From: an uncultured Planktomarina sp.
Lineage (GTDB): Bacteria; Pseudomonadota; Alphaproteobacteria; Rhodobacterales; Rhodobacteraceae
Reading direction: 5' to 3'
NCBI GenBank assembly: GCA_905182455.1
Contig: CAJJBJ010000002.1
Location: 806,001 to 870,000 of the forward strand
DNA: 64,000 bases
Each line of letters opens with the position of its first letter. Position 1 is the stretch's first letter. The notes below the pieces were generated by a model, which worked only from the letters and a program-made list of their open reading frames with translations, was not told where the DNA came from and did no database searches. Positions 1 to 8,398 of this stretch are shown piece after piece. The position numbers were made by a program, and so were the translations under genes.

Positions 1-265
1 TTGTCGTTGTCTTTTTCTTCGGCCCAGCCGCTTCCAACGCGTCAAGCCGGCTTTTCAAAGCCTCATTCTCTTCACGGGCTTTTTGCGCCATGGCACGCAC
101 TGCATCAAATTCCTCACGCGTCACAAAATCTCGATCGGCCAGCCAGCGATCCATCAAGCTTTTCATCGCTGTCTCAGCCTCATCTTTTGCGCCTTGGGCC
201 ACACCCATCGCATTAGTCATCATTTGGCCAATGTCATCCATAAACTTATTCTTGCTTTGCATCAT
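1..265 (-). CDS. ubiK: UbiK/BMFP-domain accessory protein (C-terminus cut by window edge)
   Basis: The reverse strand reads from an ATG-ATG pair (265 or 262) out through the window edge, giving about 88 residues. Translation begins MMQSKNKFMDDIGQMMTNAM and continues through an amphipathic segment with FVTREEFDAV to a coiled-coil KSRLDALEA and a lysine-rich end. That is the layout of the YqiC/UbiK (BMFP, membrane fusogenic) family, a trimeric accessory factor for aerobic ubiquinone biosynthesis. An AAGGAG-type ribosome site lies 4-7 bases upstream, favouring the second ATG. It is divergent from lgt. The family call is by resemblance, and the C-terminus is not seen. Confidence 0.75.
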   Translation of the reverse strand, partial: MMQSKNKFMDDIGQMMTNAMGVAQGAKDEAETAMKSLMDRWLADRDFVTREEFDAVRAMAQKAREENEALKSRLDALEAAGPKKKTTT

Positions 266-364
266 CTGTCTCCTTGGTGGCGATATCGCGCTTTATCCCT
301 ATATGGGGGCTACAATAAGAATTCTCAAGCTTGACTTAACCCGCTGCGTTGGGAATGAAAGAGT

Positions 365-1291
365 ATGTTAGCTTCGATTCCATTTCCCGACATCTCCCCA
401 GTGCTTTTTGCACTGAATATTCCGCAGTGGCACTTCACCATCGGAGGCACTGATTTCAGCCTTGGCGGCTTCGAGCTGGCAATCCGCTGGTATGCCTTGG
501 CCTATATCTTGGGCATCTTAGTCGCAGGCTGGCTGATGCGACTGGCAATCCGCAGGCCAAACCTCTGGCCAGAGGACAAAGCAGCATTCAGCGAGAAAAA
601 CCTTGACGATTTAATCACATGGCTGATCATCGGCATCATTGTGGGCGGTCGCTTGGGCTATGTCTTATTTTACAAGCCACTCTACTATCTTGAAGACCCC
701 ATGGCCGCGCTGCGCATTTATGATGGCGGCATGTCGTTCCATGGCGGATTCTTAGGCGTTGTGATGGCCGGCATCCTATTTTGCCGCAAATATCAAATCC
801 CCATGCTGCGCGCCGCCGACGTCATGGCTGTCTCTGCCCCTGCGGGATTGCTGTTTGGTCGTTTGGCCAATTTCATCAACGCGGAGCTTTGGGGCCGAGA
901 GACAACCCTGCCTTGGGGTGTTGTTTTCCCCGGATATGAGGCACAAACCTGCTCTGATGCGGTTATGGGACTATGTGCGAGACATCCCTCACAGCTTTAC
1001 GAGGCTTTGGGGGAAGGGCTGATTTTGAGCGTGGCGCTCCTTTACCTGTTATTTAGAACCAAGGCTCTGCGCCGCACCGGACTTTTGACTGGATTATTTA
1101 TCTCTGGCTACGGGCTAACACGCTTTTTGGTTGAGATGGTGCGCCAACCGGATGCGCATTTTCAAACGCTGCAAAATCCAATTGGCTATGCGCTGCAACT
1201 CGGCTCATGGGGGCTGACCATGGGGCAAATGCTGTCACTGCCGATGCTGATTGTGGGGCTTTGGCTGATGGCCAAGGCGCGCAAGACGTGA
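365..1291 (+). CDS. lgt: Prolipoprotein diacylglyceryl transferase
   Basis: This inner-membrane enzyme transfers diacylglycerol from phosphatidylglycerol to the lipobox cysteine of prolipoproteins, the first step of lipoprotein maturation. The 308-residue protein has about seven hydrophobic segments. It carries the family signatures: GGRLGYVLFY near residue 94, the FHGG loop with the essential histidine near 126, GRLANFINAELWG at about 165-177, and HPSQLYEALGEG near 207. Length is normal. The stop overlaps the GTG start of the next gene by four bases (GTGA), so the three genes lgt, MidA-like and pgeF are very likely one operon. Confidence 0.95.
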   Translation: MLASIPFPDISPVLFALNIPQWHFTIGGTDFSLGGFELAIRWYALAYILGILVAGWLMRLAIRRPNLWPEDKAAFSEKNLDDLITWLIIGIIVGGRLGYVLFYKPLYYLEDPMAALRIYDGGMSFHGGFLGVVMAGILFCRKYQIPMLRAADVMAVSAPAGLLFGRLANFINAELWGRETTLPWGVVFPGYEAQTCSDAVMGLCARHPSQLYEALGEGLILSVALLYLLFRTKALRRTGLLTGLFISGYGLTRFLVEMVRQPDAHFQTLQNPIGYALQLGSWGLTMGQMLSLPMLIVGLWLMAKARKT

Positions 1292-2343
1292 CCGCGCTTT
1301 GTGACATATTGCGCGAACGCATTGCGGCTGATGGTCCAATCACCGTGGCCGATTATATGGCCGATTGCTTGATGCATCCCGAACATGGCTATTACACCCA
1401 TCAAGAGGTGTTTGGCCGTCAAGGCGATTTTGTAACGGCGCCAGAGATCAGTCAAATGTTCGGCGAGATGATTGGCCTGGCGCTGGGATCCGCTTGGAAG
1501 GCGCAGGGAAGCTCCAAGAATGCGATAGTTGTGGAGTTAGGGCCCGGCAAGGGCACATTGATGCGCGATTTATGCCGGATTGCCCCGGCGATTTCAGGCT
1601 TCGATCAACTGCCCGTGCATATGCTGGAGAGCGCGCCAAAGCTGCGCGACATTCAGGCTGAGGCCATTCCTGGTGTGATTCATCACAGGGATATTAGCAC
1701 GCTGCCCCAAGTTCCTCTGTTTTTAATTGCCAACGAGTTTTTTGACGCACTTCCCATCCGACAATTTTGCCGAACCACAGCCGCTTGGGAAGAAATCTTG
1801 ATCGGTGCGCGCGGTGGAGCGTTGAATTTTGGCCGCGCTGCGCCGCAGCTGTTTGATTTTTTAACCCACCGCCTCGACGATACCCAGCCCGGCGACATCG
1901 TAGAGTGTTGTCCGGCATTAACGCCCATCATAGTGGAAATTTCAGAGCGCATCTCAGTGCATGGCGGTGCGGCGCTGATTGTCGATTATGGGGATTGGCG
2001 CTCACAAGGGGATACGTTGCAGGCCATTGGAGATCACAAAATGGTCAACCCGTTGACAGCCCCGGGCATGACCGACCTCACCGCCCACACCGACTTTGAG
2101 GCCATCTTCAACAGCGCGGCACCCGCCATAGCATCACGCCTGACCACTCAAGGGGTGTTTTTGGAGCGGTTGGGCATCACCCAAAGGGCGCAAGCATTGG
2201 CGCAAAAGCTGACCGGCACCGCCCTAGATACGCATATAGCAGCCCACCGCAGGCTCACACACCCAGATGAAATGGGAAATTTATTCAAAGTGATGGGACT
2301 GGCTGCCACTACTCAGGAGCTGCCGCCGGGGTTAGAGGTATGA
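1288..2343 (+). CDS. SAM-dependent methyltransferase, MidA/NDUFAF7 (DUF185) family
   Basis: Members of this family are class I methyltransferases; the mitochondrial homologue NDUFAF7 methylates an arginine of a complex I subunit. Visible motifs are the N-terminal MHPEHGYY and FGRQGDFVTAPEISQMFGEM segments typical of the family, the SAM-binding VVELGPGKGTLMRDL near residue 80, and IANEFFDALP downstream. I chose the GTG at 1288 because it overlaps the lgt stop as GTGA and removes about 27 unrelated residues that a start at 1207 would add from inside lgt. The 3' end overlaps pgeF by four bases. The bacterial substrate cannot be read from sequence. Confidence 0.87.
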   Translation: MTALCDILRERIAADGPITVADYMADCLMHPEHGYYTHQEVFGRQGDFVTAPEISQMFGEMIGLALGSAWKAQGSSKNAIVVELGPGKGTLMRDLCRIAPAISGFDQLPVHMLESAPKLRDIQAEAIPGVIHHRDISTLPQVPLFLIANEFFDALPIRQFCRTTAAWEEILIGARGGALNFGRAAPQLFDFLTHRLDDTQPGDIVECCPALTPIIVEISERISVHGGAALIVDYGDWRSQGDTLQAIGDHKMVNPLTAPGMTDLTAHTDFEAIFNSAAPAIASRLTTQGVFLERLGITQRAQALAQKLTGTALDTHIAAHRRLTHPDEMGNLFKVMGLAATTQELPPGLEV

Positions 2344-3095
2344 CCCTTAACCCTATCAAATCAGACCTGCTTTTTGGTGCAAAACACGGATTTTTTACCC
2401 GTCTAGGCGGTACATCTCGCGGGATATACCAAGGATTGAACTGTGGCCGCGGTTCTCAAGACAGGCCGGACGATGTGCAAAAAAATAGAGCCGCCGTTGC
2501 CGAATATTTTGGCGCTGCAGAGTCACAGCTGCAATCGGTGCATCAAATTCATTCAGCTGACGTCGTGACTTTGAGCGCCATATCCCCTGACAGTTCAAAA
2601 GCAGATGCCATGGTCACTGCCACCCCCAGCGTGATTTTGGGCATTCTCACGGCGGATTGTCAGCCTGTCTTGTTTTACGATCCGGAGGCACAAGTCATCG
2701 GGGCGGCCCATGCGGGATCTAAAGGCGCAAAGGCCGGCGTATTGCAAAATACCGTTGCAGCTATGGAAGAACTGGGCGCGAACCGCAACGCGATCTGCGC
2801 GGCCATCGGCCCAAGCATCAGCCAAAAAGCCTATGAGGTTGGGCCTGATTTTTTAGACGACATATGTTGCGATGACCCAGAGGCGCTTCGGTTTTTCGCT
2901 CAAGGCCAAGGTGATCGATATCAATTTGATTTACCGGGCTACGGTCTATCGATTTTGCGTGGCGCGGGATTAAAACAGGTGGAATGGACCGGACATTGTA
3001 CCTATGCCGATCCAGACCGGTTCTTTTCCTATCGCCATTGTGTGCATCACAACGCAGCTGACTATGGTCGCTTGATTGCCTGCATAAGCCTGTGA
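2340..3095 (+). CDS. pgeF: Peptidoglycan editing factor / purine nucleoside phosphorylase (YfiH, laccase-domain)
   Basis: YfiH/LACC1-family proteins carry a Cu/Zn-type site and are reported to act as purine nucleoside phosphorylase or adenosine deaminase, or as a hydrolase limiting misincorporation of amino acids into peptidoglycan precursors. The three metal ligands are recognisable: histidine in HQIHSADV, cysteine in TADCQPVLFYD and histidine in AAHAGSKG, followed by AAIGPSIS. The usual AAHAGWRG is AAHAGSKG here, a mild variation. Length (251 residues) is normal. It starts with an ATGA overlap and converges on the Lrp gene with a 7-base gap. Confidence 0.9.
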   Translation: MTLNPIKSDLLFGAKHGFFTRLGGTSRGIYQGLNCGRGSQDRPDDVQKNRAAVAEYFGAAESQLQSVHQIHSADVVTLSAISPDSSKADAMVTATPSVILGILTADCQPVLFYDPEAQVIGAAHAGSKGAKAGVLQNTVAAMEELGANRNAICAAIGPSISQKAYEVGPDFLDDICCDDPEALRFFAQGQGDRYQFDLPGYGLSILRGAGLKQVEWTGHCTYADPDRFFSYRHCVHHNAADYGRLIACISL

Positions 3096-3102
3096 ATGAG
3101 GC

Positions 3103-3606
3103 CTATGGGCGTTTTGACAACCGCTCTTCCAATACCTCAAATGGCACTCCAGGCTGATCTTTTGCACCACGGATCACCAAAGACGTTTTAACCGAGGCCA
3201 CGTTATCCGCAGAAGTCAGCTCTTCTGTGAGAAAAGATTGGAAAGTCGACAGGTCGGGCGCCACGCATTTCAACACGAAATCGACTTCGCCGTTGAGCAT
3301 GTGGCACTCACGCACCAAGGGCCAGCCCACGCAGCGCGCCTCAAATGCAGACAGATCCGCTTCAGCTTGGCTTTGCAGCCCTACCATAGCGAAGACCTGT
3401 ACCTCAAATCCCAGTTTCCGAGCATCAATATCCGCGTGATAGCCGCCTATATAGCCAGTCTCTTCCAGAGTGCGCACCCGGCGCAAACATGGCGGCGCTG
3501 ATATCCCAACACGTTTGGCCAGCTCAACATTCGTCATCCGACCATCAGCCTGAAGTTCAGCCAAAATCATGCGATCAATGTCATCCAAACGGTGCATACA
3601 GCTCAT
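3103..3606 (-). CDS. Lrp/AsnC family transcriptional regulator
   Basis: The 167-residue protein has an N-terminal winged helix-turn-helix (LDDIDRMILAELQADGRM, then ELAKRVGISAPPCLRRVRTL, residues about 6-50) and a C-terminal RAM effector-binding domain with the family feature GEVDFVLKCVAPDLSTFQSF. Such proteins assemble as dimers to octamers and respond to amino acids. The gene is divergent from trxB across about 180 bp, so autoregulation or control of trxB is possible but is inference. The start could be the ATG at 3606 or the one at 3597 (MHRLDDID); an AGAAAGG tract precedes both. Confidence 0.9.
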   Translation of the reverse strand: MSCMHRLDDIDRMILAELQADGRMTNVELAKRVGISAPPCLRRVRTLEETGYIGGYHADIDARKLGFEVQVFAMVGLQSQAEADLSAFEARCVGWPLVRECHMLNGEVDFVLKCVAPDLSTFQSFLTEELTSADNVASVKTSLVIRGAKDQPGVPFEVLEERLSKRP

Positions 3607-3783
3607 ACCTTTCTACAATACTCGCAAAACATACCGAAATTGCCCACCAAACGCAATAATATTTCAACACTGCGCAACAATAATTCGCGAACCCCCTTCC
3701 AAGGGGAAAGATCTCGGTTTGGGCTTTTGCCTGACGGCTGGCGCGTATATATGACGCCTCAAAGTTTAATCGTAGGAATTCCC

Positions 3784-4725
3784 ATGTCTAACACGCGCCA
3801 CACCAAAGTATTGATCATCGGCTCCGGCCCCGCGGGCTACACCGCCGGGGTTTACGCTAGTCGCGCAATGTTGGAGCCAATTTTGGTGCAAGGCATCGAG
3901 CCCGGCGGGCAGCTAACCACCACCACCGAAGTGGAAAACTGGCCCGGTGATTCCGAAGTACAAGGCCCCGATTTAATGATCCGGATGCAAGAGCATGCAA
4001 AAGCTATGGGCGCTGAGATCATCGGCGATATCATTACTAATCTTGACGTCTCCGAACGCCCTTTCAAAGCGCAGGGTGACAGCGGCACACTCTACACCTG
4101 CGACGCGGTGATCTTGGCCACCGGCGCGCGGGCCAAATGGATTGGCCTTGAAAGCGAAGAAAAATTCAAAGGCTTTGGCGTTTCGGCCTGCGCCACTTGC
4201 GACGGTTTTTTCTATCGTGGGCAAGAGATTGTGGTTGTGGGCGGCGGCAACACCGCTGTTGAAGAGGCACTGTTTCTCACCAATTTTGCGTCAAAAGTCA
4301 CATTAATCCACCGTCGCGACGAGCTGCGCGCCGAACGTATTTTGATTGATCGATTAATGAAGAACGAAAAAATTGTGCCCCTGTGGTTCCACGAGATCGA
4401 CGAAGTTTATGGCACAGATCTGCCTCTTGGCGTGGAGGGTGTGAAAGTAAAGCATACCAAAACCGGCGAGATTACCGACATCCCTTGCAAAGGTGTATTC
4501 GTAGCCATCGGTCACGCTCCGGCCAATGAATTGGTCAAAGATGTGTTGGAAACCCATATGGGTGGCTATGTTGTCACCAAACCAGACAGCACCGAAACCT
4601 CAATCCCAGGGGTTTTTGCAGCCGGTGATTTGACCGACCATAAATATCGCCAAGCAGTTACAAGTGCTGGCATGGGTTGCATGGCGGCGCTGGAAGCAGA
4701 ACGCTTTATTGCTGAACAAGTATAA
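3784..4725 (+). CDS. trxB: Thioredoxin-disulfide reductase
   Basis: This FAD enzyme reduces thioredoxin with NADPH in the cytoplasm. The 313-residue protein shows the FAD-binding GSGPAGYTAG at residues 13-22, the redox CATC in SACATCDGFFYRG (about 134-146), the NADPH-binding VVGGGNTAVEEALFLTNFA, and the C-terminal GVFAAGDLTD FAD motif. I chose the ATG at 3784, preceded by a GTAGGAAT ribosome site, because the open frame upstream to 3592 has no similarity to the family. A hairpin follows the stop. Confidence 0.96.
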   Translation: MSNTRHTKVLIIGSGPAGYTAGVYASRAMLEPILVQGIEPGGQLTTTTEVENWPGDSEVQGPDLMIRMQEHAKAMGAEIIGDIITNLDVSERPFKAQGDSGTLYTCDAVILATGARAKWIGLESEEKFKGFGVSACATCDGFFYRGQEIVVVGGGNTAVEEALFLTNFASKVTLIHRRDELRAERILIDRLMKNEKIVPLWFHEIDEVYGTDLPLGVEGVKVKHTKTGEITDIPCKGVFVAIGHAPANELVKDVLETHMGGYVVTKPDSTETSIPGVFAAGDLTDHKYRQAVTSAGMGCMAALEAERFIAEQV

Positions 4726-4733
4726 TATCATAG

Positions 4734-4770
4734 GGTTTTGAGCAGGGTTAATTTAATCCCACTCAAAACC
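4734..4770 (+). terminator. Hairpin downstream of trxB
   Basis: A 9-bp perfect inverted repeat, GGTTTTGAG at 4734-4742 with CTCAAAACC at 4762-4770, encloses a second small GGG/CCC helix. It starts 9 bases after the trxB stop. There is no following T-run, so intrinsic termination would be inefficient; it may instead stabilise the 3' end. Confidence 0.45.
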
Positions 4771-5054
4771 ACATTCACGGCTCGAACAGAATTTTCAAAG
4801 ACTTCAATTAACACGGATAGTATTTTTTAACACTTGGACAAAAGAACAAATCATCCACAAATTTAACACCCTCTGTACTCTGTCCTTATTTTTACCCCCC
4901 CTAGTAACCGTGAAAAAAATTAATCTATTATATCCACAGCGGATAAACATCTAAGGCCATTTTTCTCTGAACCTAATTCACACTCTGTACGTGTTTCTTG
5001 CCATAGTGATATGTTGACGAACATAACTGCAGCTCAGACAACGAGACACTTATT
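4771..5054. other. AT-rich intergenic stretch between trxB and sat-cysC
   Basis: This non-coding stretch is markedly AT-rich and presumably carries the sat-cysC promoter. A weak candidate is TTGCCA at about 4998 followed after 17 bases by ACATAA. I see no open frame, tRNA or clear operator. A purine-rich ACGAGACA tract shortly before the ATG at 5055 may be the ribosome site. Confidence 0.4.
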
Positions 5055-6758
5055 ATGCAAAAAAATTTAGCACCGGTCCCCGAACTTTACGTAAGCTATG
5101 ACAGCGCCCAGAAAATAAAGATGGAGGCGGCAGAACTGGTCTCTTGGGACCTGACACCCCGACAAATTTGCGATCTGGAATTGCTGATGAACGGCGGGTT
5201 TAATCCTCTCAAGGGCTTTTTAAGCCAAGCGGATTACAACTGCGTTGTGGAAAATATGCGCCTTGCAGATGACGCGCTTTGGCCCATACCCATCACCCTT
5301 GATGTATCGCAAGGATTTGCAGACAGCGTTGAGCTTGGCCAAGATATCGCATTGCGCGATCAAGAGGGAGTGATCCTCGCCACCATCACTGTAACCGACA
5401 GCTGGCTGCCCAATAAGGCGCGGGAGGCTGAGATGGTGTTCGGCTCAGATGATCTGGCGCATCCAGCGGTAAACTATCTGCACAATCAGGCTGGAGCGGT
5501 CTATCTGGGCGGCCCCGTGACCGGGATCCAGCAGCCGGTACATTATGATTTTCGCGGCCGCCGTGACACACCAAACGAGCTGCGCGCTTATTTTCACAAA
5601 ATGGGGTGGCGCAGGGTGGTGGCATTTCAAACCCGCAACCCATTGCACCGTGCCCATCAAGAGTTAACCTTTCGCGCCGCTAAGGAGGCACAGGCTAATC
5701 TATTAATCCACCCGGTGGTGGGCATGACCAAACCCGGCGATATCGATCACTTTACCCGCGTGCGCTGCTATGAGGCAGTGCTGGACCAATACCCATCGTC
5801 GACAACAGCCATGTCGCTTTTGAACTTGGCAATGCGTATGGCCGGGCCACGCGAAGCCGTTTGGCATGGGTTGATCCGCGCCAATCACGGCTGCACCCAT
5901 TTCATTGTGGGACGCGACCACGCCGGGCCGGGGAAAAACTCCGTCGGCGAAGATTTTTACGGCCCCTACGATGCACAGGAGTTGTTCCGCAGCTTTGAAT
6001 CTGAAATCGGCGTTGAAATGGTTGATTTCAAACATATGGTTTATGTGCAAGAGCGCGCACAATATGAGCCCGCCGATGAGGTGGAAAAAGGTTTCACAGT
6101 TTTGAACATCTCTGGCACCGAACTGCGCCGCAGGCTGTCCGAAGGTTTGGAAATCCCCGAATGGTTCAGCTTTCCACAGGTGGTTAGTGAGCTCCGTAAA
6201 TCACGACCCCCGCGTGACAAACAGGGCTTTACGGTGTTTTTCACAGGATTTTCAGGATCCGGAAAATCGACCATTGCCAATGCCTTGATGATCAAATTGA
6301 TGGAAATGGGTGGGCGGCCTGTCACCCTTCTTGATGGTGACATTGTGCGCAAAAACCTATCGTCAGAGCTTGGTTTTTCCAAAGAGCACCGCGATTTGAA
6401 CATCCGCCGTATTGGCTATGTCGCCTCCGAAATCACCAAAAACGGTGGCATCGCCATCTGCGCCCCCATCGCCCCCTATTCCACGACCCGGCATGCCGTG
6501 CGCGAGGACGTGGAGGCCTTTGGGGCCTTTGTTGAGGTACATGTCGCCACCTCGATAGATGAATGCGAGCGTCGGGACCGTAAGGGTCTCTACAAGCTCG
6601 CCCGTGCCGGAAAAATCAAGGAGTTCACAGGAATTTCAGACCCCTATGATGTTCCCAAGACGCCTGAATTGCGCCTTGAAACTGAGTATGTGGAAGTCGA
6701 CAACTGCGCGCATCAGGTCTTGCTGAAGCTGGAAAGCATGGGCTTGATCGGCCCATAA
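5055..6758 (+). CDS. cysC: Bifunctional sulfate adenylyltransferase / adenylylsulfate kinase
   Basis: A single 567-residue protein fuses ATP sulfurylase to APS kinase, turning sulfate into APS and then PAPS for assimilation. The N-terminal half has the PUA-like region, QTRNPLHRAHQE near residue 192 (the first HxxH nucleotide motif) and IVGRDHAGPG near 285. The C-terminal half has the kinase P-loop FTGFSGSGKST near 398, LLDGDIVRKNLSSELGFS and the APS-binding ICAPIAPY segment. The sulfurylase motifs are intact, so unlike fungal fusions, where the kinase-like domain is regulatory, both halves look catalytic. No other cys gene is nearby. Confidence 0.93.
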   Translation: MQKNLAPVPELYVSYDSAQKIKMEAAELVSWDLTPRQICDLELLMNGGFNPLKGFLSQADYNCVVENMRLADDALWPIPITLDVSQGFADSVELGQDIALRDQEGVILATITVTDSWLPNKAREAEMVFGSDDLAHPAVNYLHNQAGAVYLGGPVTGIQQPVHYDFRGRRDTPNELRAYFHKMGWRRVVAFQTRNPLHRAHQELTFRAAKEAQANLLIHPVVGMTKPGDIDHFTRVRCYEAVLDQYPSSTTAMSLLNLAMRMAGPREAVWHGLIRANHGCTHFIVGRDHAGPGKNSVGEDFYGPYDAQELFRSFESEIGVEMVDFKHMVYVQERAQYEPADEVEKGFTVLNISGTELRRRLSEGLEIPEWFSFPQVVSELRKSRPPRDKQGFTVFFTGFSGSGKSTIANALMIKLMEMGGRPVTLLDGDIVRKNLSSELGFSKEHRDLNIRRIGYVASEITKNGGIAICAPIAPYSTTRHAVREDVEAFGAFVEVHVATSIDECERRDRKGLYKLARAGKIKEFTGISDPYDVPKTPELRLETEYVEVDNCAHQVLLKLESMGLIGP

Positions 6759-6853
6759 GAACGCCGCGCGGATCACATTCAGCTGACCCGCGCGCCGATT
6801 GTCACCACATACTCTATCACCAAAGCCAGCGGTTCAGTCCGAATCTCAATGTA

Positions 6854-7072
6854 TTAATGCAGGGTCATCGGTGAGTAGCTAAACTCACGCGCCATATCAT
6901 AGGCTTGATCCAAATCGCCAACCAATGCCAATTGCTCACCCTCAGAATTGTGAACGGACCAAAGTTGGTCGATATCCCTGGTTTCTTCGATCACCTCATC
7001 AGGCAAGTCAGCCTTATCGATGGGTTTAAGGTAAACAATGCGATCTGCTAAAACGCCAAATTGATCTTTCAT
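6854..7072 (-). CDS. DUF1150 family protein
   Basis: This 72-residue acidic protein reads MKDQFGVLADRIVYLKPI and later DQLWSVHNSEGEQLALVGD and AYDMAREFSYSPMTLH. It matches the DUF1150 family, small alphaproteobacterial proteins of unknown function that usually follow an Hsp20 gene. It starts 4 bases after the Hsp20 stop on the same strand, so it should be co-transcribed and heat-inducible. A role as a partner of the small heat-shock protein is inference from position only. Confidence 0.82.
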   Translation of the reverse strand: MKDQFGVLADRIVYLKPIDKADLPDEVIEETRDIDQLWSVHNSEGEQLALVGDLDQAYDMAREFSYSPMTLH

Positions 7073-7076
7073 CTGC

Positions 7077-7490
7077 TTATCCTCTTTTGATCTTAATCTT
7101 CTGAATCACTGTCTCTGGTAGAGCGCGCTTTAGGTCGACATGCAACAGCCCATGTTCCATTATGGCCTCGCCCACCTCGACTCCATCGGCCAACAGGAAT
7201 GTCCGCTGGAATTGCCGCGCGGCGATTCCTCTGTGCAAATACACCCGATCCGCTGTTTCATCTGCTTGACGGCCAAGAATAACCAACTGGCTATCTTCAA
7301 CGGTGATTGACAAATCATGATCACCAAAGCCTGCCACAGCCAAGGTGATCCGGTAAGAGTTCTCGGAGGTTTGTTCTATATTATAAGGAGGATAACCCTC
7401 ATTACCAGTTTTTGCCGTGCGCTCGACCAACCGTTCAAGCTGATCAAATCCCAGCAAAAAGGGGTGGGTTCCGAGGGTCAATTTCGACAT
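7077..7490 (-). CDS. Small heat-shock protein, Hsp20/IbpA family
   Basis: This is an ATP-independent holdase that binds unfolding proteins and hands them to DnaK/ClpB. The 137-residue protein has an N-terminal FDQLERL segment, YPPYNIEQTSENSYRITLAV opening the alpha-crystallin domain, GRQADETADRVYLHRGIAARQFQRTF in its middle and the closing HGLLHVDLKRALPE, with a short IKIKRG tail. It heads a two-gene unit with DUF1150. A sigma-32-like promoter lies about 65 bases upstream. Confidence 0.9.
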   Translation of the reverse strand: MSKLTLGTHPFLLGFDQLERLVERTAKTGNEGYPPYNIEQTSENSYRITLAVAGFGDHDLSITVEDSQLVILGRQADETADRVYLHRGIAARQFQRTFLLADGVEVGEAIMEHGLLHVDLKRALPETVIQKIKIKRG

Positions 7491-7552
7491 ATCATGGTCC
7501 TTTATAAAGCGACGGTCTCAAAGATCCCTCCAGAGGCAATCTCCATTAAGAG

Positions 7553-7581
7553 ATATGGTGATCAATGGTTACATGCGCAAG
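7553..7581 (-). promoter_or_regulatory. Candidate sigma-32 promoter of the Hsp20-DUF1150 unit
   Basis: Reading the minus strand, CTTGCGC (7581-7575) is followed after 14 bases by CACCATAT (7560-7553). This is close to the heat-shock consensus CTTGAAA - 11 to 16 bases - CCCCATNT. It would give an untranslated leader of roughly 55 bases before the Hsp20 ATG. Confidence 0.5.
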
Positions 7582-7643
7582 TGCCTGCTTCTCAATTCGA
7601 CTTAAAACCACTATAAGAGGGAGAAATATGCGAGAGGTCTCCC

Positions 7644-7859
7644 ATGCAAGCCGGCAGCCAACTAAACCATAACGAGGTATTGGCAATCGAGCTTGAAGTG
7701 CTGCGCCAAGAGCATCGCGATCTCGACTTGGCCATTTCAGTATTGGCCGAAAAAGGCATCGACCAGCTGGCAGTAAAACGGCTTAAAAAGAAAAAATTGC
7801 TCCTCAAAGATCAAATTGCCAGATTCGAAGACGAACTCACGCCCGATATTATTGCCTAA
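7644..7859 (+). CDS. YdcH/DUF465 family small protein
   Basis: This 71-residue, highly charged helical protein has the DUF465 core [17 protein letters not shown] and the basic [19 protein letters not shown] near the C-terminus. Its function is unknown; in homologues it is a short helical hairpin. The ATG at 7644 has an AGAGG site six bases upstream. It lies divergent from Hsp20 and 56 bases before purE, so it may share a transcript with purEK. Confidence 0.85.
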   Translation: MQAGSQLNHNEVLAIELEVLRQEHRDLDLAISVLAEKGIDQLAVKRLKKKKLLLKDQIARFEDELTPDIIA

Positions 7860-7915
7860 TCTTCCGCGATAGGTTAATTCGAGCTTTCTCTAGCGGTAAA
7901 ATACGGGGCAAAACT

Positions 7916-8398
7916 ATGGTGCATGTCGGGATAATAATGGGCAGCCAGTCAGATTGGCCCACAATGAAACACGCCGCCGATATACTCGACGCCTTGGACA
8001 TTCTCTACGAAAGCAAAATCGTATCGGCACATCGCACCCCCGACCGGCTTTGGGACTATAGCACAAGCGCAATTGAGCGTGGTTTAAAAGTGATCATTGC
8101 CGGCGCTGGAGGCGCTGCGCATTTGCCCGGCATGGTGGCTTCAAAAACCCGTATTCCGGTTGTTGGTGTTCCTGTGCAAACCAAAGCGCTCTCGGGTATC
8201 GACAGCCTGTATTCCATTCTGCAAATGCCAAAAGGCTACCCGGTGGCCACAATGGCAATTGGTCCTGCAGGTGCTGCCAATGCAGGCTTGATGGCTGCGG
8301 GCATGCTGGCCACGCAGGACCCTGAGATTGCGGCCCGGCTCGACGCGTGGCGCGCGGCGCTCTCGGCTTCTATTCCGCAGGAGCCTGTTGATGAATAA
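7916..8398 (+). CDS. purE: N5-carboxyaminoimidazole ribonucleotide mutase
   Basis: PurE converts N5-CAIR to CAIR in de novo purine synthesis. The 160-residue protein carries the class I signatures [25 protein letters not shown] with the catalytic histidine, [17 protein letters not shown] and [20 protein letters not shown]. Length is normal. The 3' end overlaps the purK start by eight bases, so the two are translationally coupled, matching the sequential reactions they catalyse. Confidence 0.95.
   Translation: MVHVGIIMGSQSDWPTMKHAADILDALDILYESKIVSAHRTPDRLWDYSTSAIERGLKVIIAGAGGAAHLPGMVASKTRIPVVGVPVQTKALSGIDSLYSILQMPKGYPVATMAIGPAGAANAGLMAAGMLATQDPEIAARLDAWRAALSASIPQEPVDE

Noticed and set aside
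7491-7552. ROSE-type RNA thermometer in the Hsp20 leader
   Set aside because: The leader is short and lacks the conserved U-G-C-U/C-type pairing opposite the ribosome site.
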